From Bolinopsis microptera (lineage: Eukaryota > Ctenophora > Tentaculata > Lobata > Bolinopsidae): a DNA stretch of 64,000 bases. Below, one piece after another: positions 59,621 to 64,000 of this stretch. The translations under genes and the position numbers were made by a program. Below the pieces are notes generated by a model. It ran no database searches. It saw nothing but the letters and a program-made list of their open reading frames with translations, and was not told the origin of the DNA. The number at the start of each line of letters is the position of its first letter. Within the stretch, counting starts at the first letter, position 1. The stretch is taken from the NCBI RefSeq assembly GCF_026151205.1, contig NC_087073.1:7897001-7961000 (forward strand), written 5' to 3'.

Positions 59621-61280
59621 CAACAAAACCGATAAAAATGCCGTTTTAACAATCTTTGCACGTGCACGTGCGTGTAACAATCCTCGTGTAACAAAGTTAC
59701 CATGGTTACTTTGCAACCTTTTGCTTTTTGCCGAATTTGCACGTGGGCGGTCGTACAGACAGACAAAAACAATTCTTTGAATTATAATAGAGACTAGAAA
59801 GCCCGTGGTAACAGGGATGAATCTAGTAGTTTTCTATTTCTTTGGCACTCAGTTTTTATCGCGTCAAAAAATATCCGTCACTACCAAAGATACAGCCGAT
59901 TTAAATGTTGCTCGTACTAAACACAGCGCGCGTAATATCAACAAAACCGATCAAAATTACGCTAAAACCATCATTGCACGTGCACGTACGTGTAACAACT
60001 CCAGTTACCATGGTTATTATGCAACTACCTATTTCTTATCTATTTGCACGTGGGCGGTCGTACAGACAACAAAAATAATTCTTTGAATTATAGTAGAGAC
60101 TAGAAAACCCGTGGTCACAGGGAGGAATCTTATAGTATTTTTTGTTAGTAATTTTAAATCGCGTCAAAAATATCCTACACAACCGAAGATACAGCCAATT
60201 AAAATGTTGCTCGTACTAAACAAATGAGCGTAATATATCAACAAAACCGATCAAAATGACGTTAAAACAATCATTGCACGTGCACGTGCGTGTCATAACC
60301 CTCGTTACCATGGTTACTACGCAAGTTCATATTTTTCGTCTGATTTGCACGTGGGCGGTCGTACATACAGACAAAAAGAATTCTCTGAATTATAAGTAAG
60401 ACTAGAAAACCCGCGTCAAAATATCCTACACAACCGAAGATACAGCCGATTAAAATGTTGCTCGCACTAAACACAACGTAATATCATTATCAACAAAACC
60501 GATAAAAATGCCGTTTTAACAATCTTTGCACGTGCACGTGCGTGTAACAATCCTCGTGTAACAAAGTTACCATGGTTACTTTGCAACCTTTTGCTTTTTG
60601 CCGAATTTGCACGTGGGCGGTCGTACAGACAGACAAAAACAATTCTTTGAATTATAATAGAGACTAGAAAGCCCGTGGTAACAGGGATGAATCTAGTAGT
60701 TTTCTATTTCTTTGGCACTCAGTTTTTATCGCGTCAAAAAATATCCGTCACTACCAAAGATACAGCCGATTTAAATGTTGCTCGTACTAAACACAGCGCG
60801 CGTAATATCAACAAAACCGATCAAAATTACGCTAAAACCATCATTGCACGTGCACGTACGTGTAACAACTCCAGTTACCATGGTTATTATGCAACTACCT
60901 ATTTCTTATCTATTTGCACGTGGGCGGTCGTACAGACAACAAAAATAATTCTTTGAATTATAGTAGAGACTAGAAAACCCGTGGTCACAGGGAGGAATCT
61001 TATAGTATTTTTTGTTAGTAATTTTAAATCGCGTCAAAAATATCCTACACAACCGAAGATACAGCCGATTAAAATGTTGCTCGCACTAAACACAACGTAA
61101 TATCACCAAATCCGATAAAAATGCCGTTTTAACAATCATTGCACGTGCACGTGCGTGTAACAACTCTCGTTACCATGGTCACTTCGCAAGCTTTTGCTTT
61201 TTACCTTATTTGCACGTGGGCGGTCGTACAGTGTACAGACAACAAAAATAATTCTCTGAATTATAAGTAAGATGATACGA

Positions 61281-62425
61281 GCTGATTTAATGAAACAGAA
61301 TATCGTCATTATTCAGCACTGTACTGATAACATATGGCTCAAATGATTATGCGACAACATTCAAAAGTGAATTTTACAGGAAACCTCACGCTGGACACTG
61401 GTATGATGGTTGATTTACTATATTTTTAACATCTGTCCGTGAAAGATAACCGATAACTGGATAACAGACAAATGAAAAATATACTGACGAAGGATTATTC
61501 AAATTAAAGACATTAAGTCGCTAGTTCTGATTTAATTTGCTGTTCAATGCCACCTGCAATGCGTCTTGTAAATCGTTCATAGCTGTTAAATTGAGGTTTT
61601 CTAATTTAGATATTGCATAGTGCATACGAAGTAGGGAAACTCAGTGGCGTAAAGTTTCAAAAAAAGTTTACGTCACCTCCGATCTCCAGTCCCCACCAGA
61701 AAAAAAAACCAGTCGCTAACTCACGCGAACTGAACAATGCACATCAGTTATTTGTGGTTGTGGTCGTCGTCATCGAATCCACACAGTGGTGCCAAATCAA
61801 CGAAGCAAAGCTGGCAAATGGTTTATTGTCTGTTGTGTTCGGTGCTTCATCACAGTGGCGCTAACAAGTTTACACTCATGTTTCCTAACTTTCTCGCTAT
61901 TTTGTATCGAGGGAGATAATATTGCCACTCGTGTTCCGTGAGTTTATCAAAAAACATCAAACATGAACACGAAGAGAATGCTGGAACGAACAGTAAATGT
62001 CAATCTTGTATCATTATGATAAACTCGACTTGTTTCATCAAACCAAGAAGAACTATAAAACTTGAAAGAATTATAATGTGGTTAATACACGATCTCATTA
62101 TAATTATATCTTTAAAGGGAGAGAGTCAGAGAGAATCAGAGAGACTAGAGAGCTAATGCAAGTACCACTATTTTGACTAATACTAAATACCATAGCTCAT
62201 TTGTAACTGCAGTTTTACAGAACTCTAAATACTTAATAAAAACCCTTGAAGATACCAATCGTATTTGCATCCAGAATTGAGTTGGATAATTTTCCGACGG
62301 GTTCTATAATGTATTTATAAACAAATAATGTACTTATAAAAAAAAGGAGATGAACCAAAGGAGAATAGTCAAGGATACTGAATGAAAGAAACAAAAGTCA
62401 AGGGAGAGGTAGTCAAGTCAGCTGA
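61281..62425. other. Stretch without supported gene
   Basis: Short open frames only. GAGAGAGTCAGAGAGAATCA at about 62118 is a small simple-sequence patch. Upstream exons of the orphan exon at 56.9 kb might lie here but none could be identified. Confidence 0.45.
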
Positions 62426-62430
62426 TGGAA

Positions 62431-63002
62431 ATAGGGAAAGAGGGAAAGAGGGAAAGAGGGAAAGAGGGAAAGAGGGAAAGAGGGAAAGAGGGAAAGAGGG
62501 AAAGAGGGAAAGAGGGAAAGAGGGAAAGAGGGAAAGAGGGAAAGAGGGAAATAGGGAAAGAGGGAAAGAGGGAAAGAGGGAAAGAGGGAAAGAGGGAAAT
62601 AGGGAAAGAGGGAAAGAGGGAAAGAGGGAAAGAGGGAAAGAGGGAAAAAGGGAAAGAGGGAAAGAGGGAAAGAGGGAAAGAGGGAAAGAGGGAAAGAGGG
62701 AAAGAGGGAAAGAGGGAAAGAGGGAAAGAGGGAAAGAGGGAAAGAGGGAAAGAGGGAAAGAGGGAAAGAGGGAAAGAGGGAAAGAGGGAAAGAGGGAAAG
62801 AGGGAAAGAGGGAAAGAGGGAAAGAGGGAAAGAGGGAAATAGGGAAAGAGGGAAAGAGGGAAAGAGGGAAAGAGGGAAAGAGGGAAAGAGGGAAATAGGG
62901 AAAGAGGGAAATAGGGAAATAGGGAAAGAGGGAAAGAGGGAAAGAGGGAAAGAGGGAAAGAGGGAAAGAGGGAAAGAGGGAAAGAGGGAAAGAGGGAAAG
63001 AG
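62431..63002 (+). repeat. (GGGAAAGA)n homopurine satellite
   Basis: About 71 copies of an 8-bp unit over 572 bp, interrupted by some A-to-T/G changes (GGGAAATA, one GGGAAAAA). The plus strand is almost entirely purine. Because 24 bp encode eight residues in every frame, long KEGKRERG-type and SLFPSFPL-type open frames appear on the two strands. They are artefacts. Confidence 0.97.
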
Positions 63003-63184
63003 GCCGTTGGCCGAGGGCGTGCTTTTGTGTTTATAAACACATTCAAGATACAACTAAAAAATATGGCCGATGGTGGACTTACGGCAAACAGGATGAAGTA
63101 CGCCACCTTTGTCGCTCCTACTAAATCGCTCGCCCAAATTTTAAGAAAATTCTTGTGAAAAGGCCCTTTAGGCATGAAAGTGAT

Positions 63185-63400
63185 CTAGATCGGTGTATTT
63201 TTGGACGCTGATTCCGAATCACCCCCCATGACGTAGGGTTAAAATGCTTCCCTGGAGAGTTATGGGCAAAAAACCGTTTTGGTCACGTTACAGGCTAGTA
63301 AAACGTGAATTCGATTATTTAGGGCTCGGGTTAGGGTTAGGGTTGAGGTTAAGATTATGGATAGCTTCGGGGTTATGGTTAGGGTTAGGGTTTATGTAAC
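63185..63400 (+). repeat. Dispersed repeat copy 3 (left part) with TTAGGG-like runs
   Basis: TATTTTTGGACGCTGATTCC, GACGTAGGGTTAAAATGCTTCC and GGGCAAAAAACCG match the 42.1- and 51.2-kb copies. It is followed by GGGTTAGGGTTAGGGTTGAGG (about 63328-63352) and GGTTATGGTTAGGGTTAGGG (about 63370-63390), which are short interstitial telomere-like runs. Confidence 0.8.
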
Positions 63401-63859
63401 CAAAAAAACCAAAGTCACGTAAAATTTTTGGGCGAACGATTTAGTAAGAGCCCACCTTTGTAGGTTAATAATAATAACTTACCAAGATAAAAACGTTCGC
63501 CGAGCTAGTGGACTCGGCGACGGTCTCTTAATATTCGGAACAAAAGCGGCAAAGTCAAACATCAAAAGTCCTCAAATGTACAAGCCAAGGTAATATTATA
63601 GCAAAAGCATTTTATCCATTGAAAAGCTAAAATATACAACGTTTTTGATAAACAATGCAATGTCTGACAATGCAAATATTATACCAAATACATGAAACAT
63701 TGAAACCGTTAAGAATATATATACAAATCCAACTCGGCGCGCGTCTTGATACTGATAGGGTGGCGATTAGATTTGGACCGTTTTGTGTACATTTGTAAAT
63801 GCTAATTTTGATTTTATGGTAAGTGTTTAAATAAAGTGTTTAAATAAAAATTAAAGTGC

Positions 63860-63965
63860 ACATTGTAGCGCGATGCACTACTGGGCCGCGCGCGCATCCA
63901 ATAATGCTTCTCGCAACCACAGATCGGCGAGATGCGAAGGATTTACATCGTCAATCAAAAGTGCA
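63860..63965 (+). repeat. Dispersed GC-rich repeat, copy 3 (right part)
   Basis: TTGTAGCGCGATGCACTACTGG, GGCCGCGCGCGCATCCAATA, TTCTCGCAACCACAGATCGGCGAG and ATGCGAAGGATTTACATCGTC match 51343-51470 closely. Confidence 0.85.
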
Positions 63966-64000
63966 CAAATCTGTACTTTAAAATACCAAAAGCGTATAAT

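Larger units (their letters stand above)
57361..61280. repeat. Array of ~290-bp diverged repeats with internal segment duplications
   Basis: The recurrent unit holds ACTAGAAAACCCGTGGTCACAG, ATCGCGTCAAAAA, CCGAAGATACAGCC, ATTAAAATGTTGCTCG, CAACAAAACCGAT, TTGCACGTGCACGTGCGTG, GTTACCATGGTTAC and GCACGTGGGCGGTCGTACAG. Units lie at about 57361-57850 and 59611-61280, with unrelated DNA (57.86-59.27 kb) between. Larger copies overlie this: 59611-60193 recurs at 60481-61063 (870-bp offset, almost identical), and 57522-57849 recurs at 60153-60481. Short open frames of 67 and 93 codons repeat with the array and are not genes. The type of element is not recognised. Confidence 0.9.

Noticed and set aside
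57639-60956. Repeated 67- and 93-codon open frames
   Set aside because: They recur only because the array units are duplicated; composition and lack of splice or start context do not support coding.
57361-61280. CRISPR array
   Set aside because: Units are about 290 bp and diverged, without short identical repeats and unique spacers, in a eukaryotic genome.
62369-63175. Four overlapping 157-268-codon open frames with KEGKRERG or SLFPSFPL repeats
   Set aside because: Artefacts of the 8-bp homopurine satellite, open on both strands in several frames.
63317-63400. Chromosome end (telomere)
   Set aside because: Only a few imperfect TTAGGG units, followed by more than 500 bp of ordinary and repeat DNA; interstitial.

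Overview
This is nuclear DNA of an animal with motile cilia. Genes are split by GT-AG introns, the base composition is AT-rich, and there are no bacterial operons or Shine-Dalgarno sites. The genes recognised (CCDC103, MDH1B, MYCBP, STYXL1, an alpha carbonic anhydrase and a cathepsin L-like protease with an F-type lectin domain) are metazoan. Almost every start codon lies 2-14 nt after a good 3' splice acceptor. This is what spliced-leader trans-splicing would leave behind, so an invertebrate that uses it (a hydrozoan cnidarian is one candidate) fits best. The species itself cannot be read from the sequence.

Layout. 0.5-3.5 kb: two decayed copies of a Polinton/adintovirus-like DNA polymerase B N-terminus among 117-bp direct repeats and a long inverted repeat. 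3.7-4.3 kb: a weak small-gene candidate. 5.2-7.0 kb: a five-exon minus-strand gene for an unrecognised basic 157-aa protein, with a tRNA-derived SINE in an intron. 7-18 kb: gene-poor, with MITE-like elements and weak exon candidates. 18.1-29.6 kb: a 12-exon plus-strand gene for a papain-family protease fused to an F-type lectin domain, with two alternative signal-peptide exons. 30.2-39.6 kb: five consecutive minus-strand genes in the order CCDC103, unnamed small gene, MDH1B, MYCBP, STYXL1. 42.2-51.1 kb: one 8.86-kb transposon with 738-bp terminal inverted repeats and a perfect 9-bp target duplication (Mutator-like), carrying an intact LINE whose ORF1 joins an AlkB-type dioxygenase to an SGNH esterase. 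51-53.6 kb: dispersed repeats, a triple-hairpin element and a 400-bp GGA tract. 53.9-56.1 kb: a six-exon minus-strand gene for a secreted, probably GPI-anchored alpha carbonic anhydrase. 56.9-64 kb: an orphan 3' exon, perfect hairpins, a 4-kb array of divergent repeats, a 570-bp homopurine 8-mer satellite and TTAGGG-like runs.

How the genes work together. The 30-40 kb cluster is the clearest functional unit. CCDC103 is a dynein-arm assembly factor, MDH1B is a divergent malate dehydrogenase-like protein associated with cilia, MYCBP is the orthologue of a central-pair protein, and STYXL1 is a pseudophosphatase linked to sperm flagella. A perfect RFX X-box lies 119 bp upstream of the STYXL1 start. 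Gaps between these genes are only 0.3-0.65 kb. The other genes (protease-lectin, carbonic anhydrase) encode secreted proteins and show no obvious link to the cluster.
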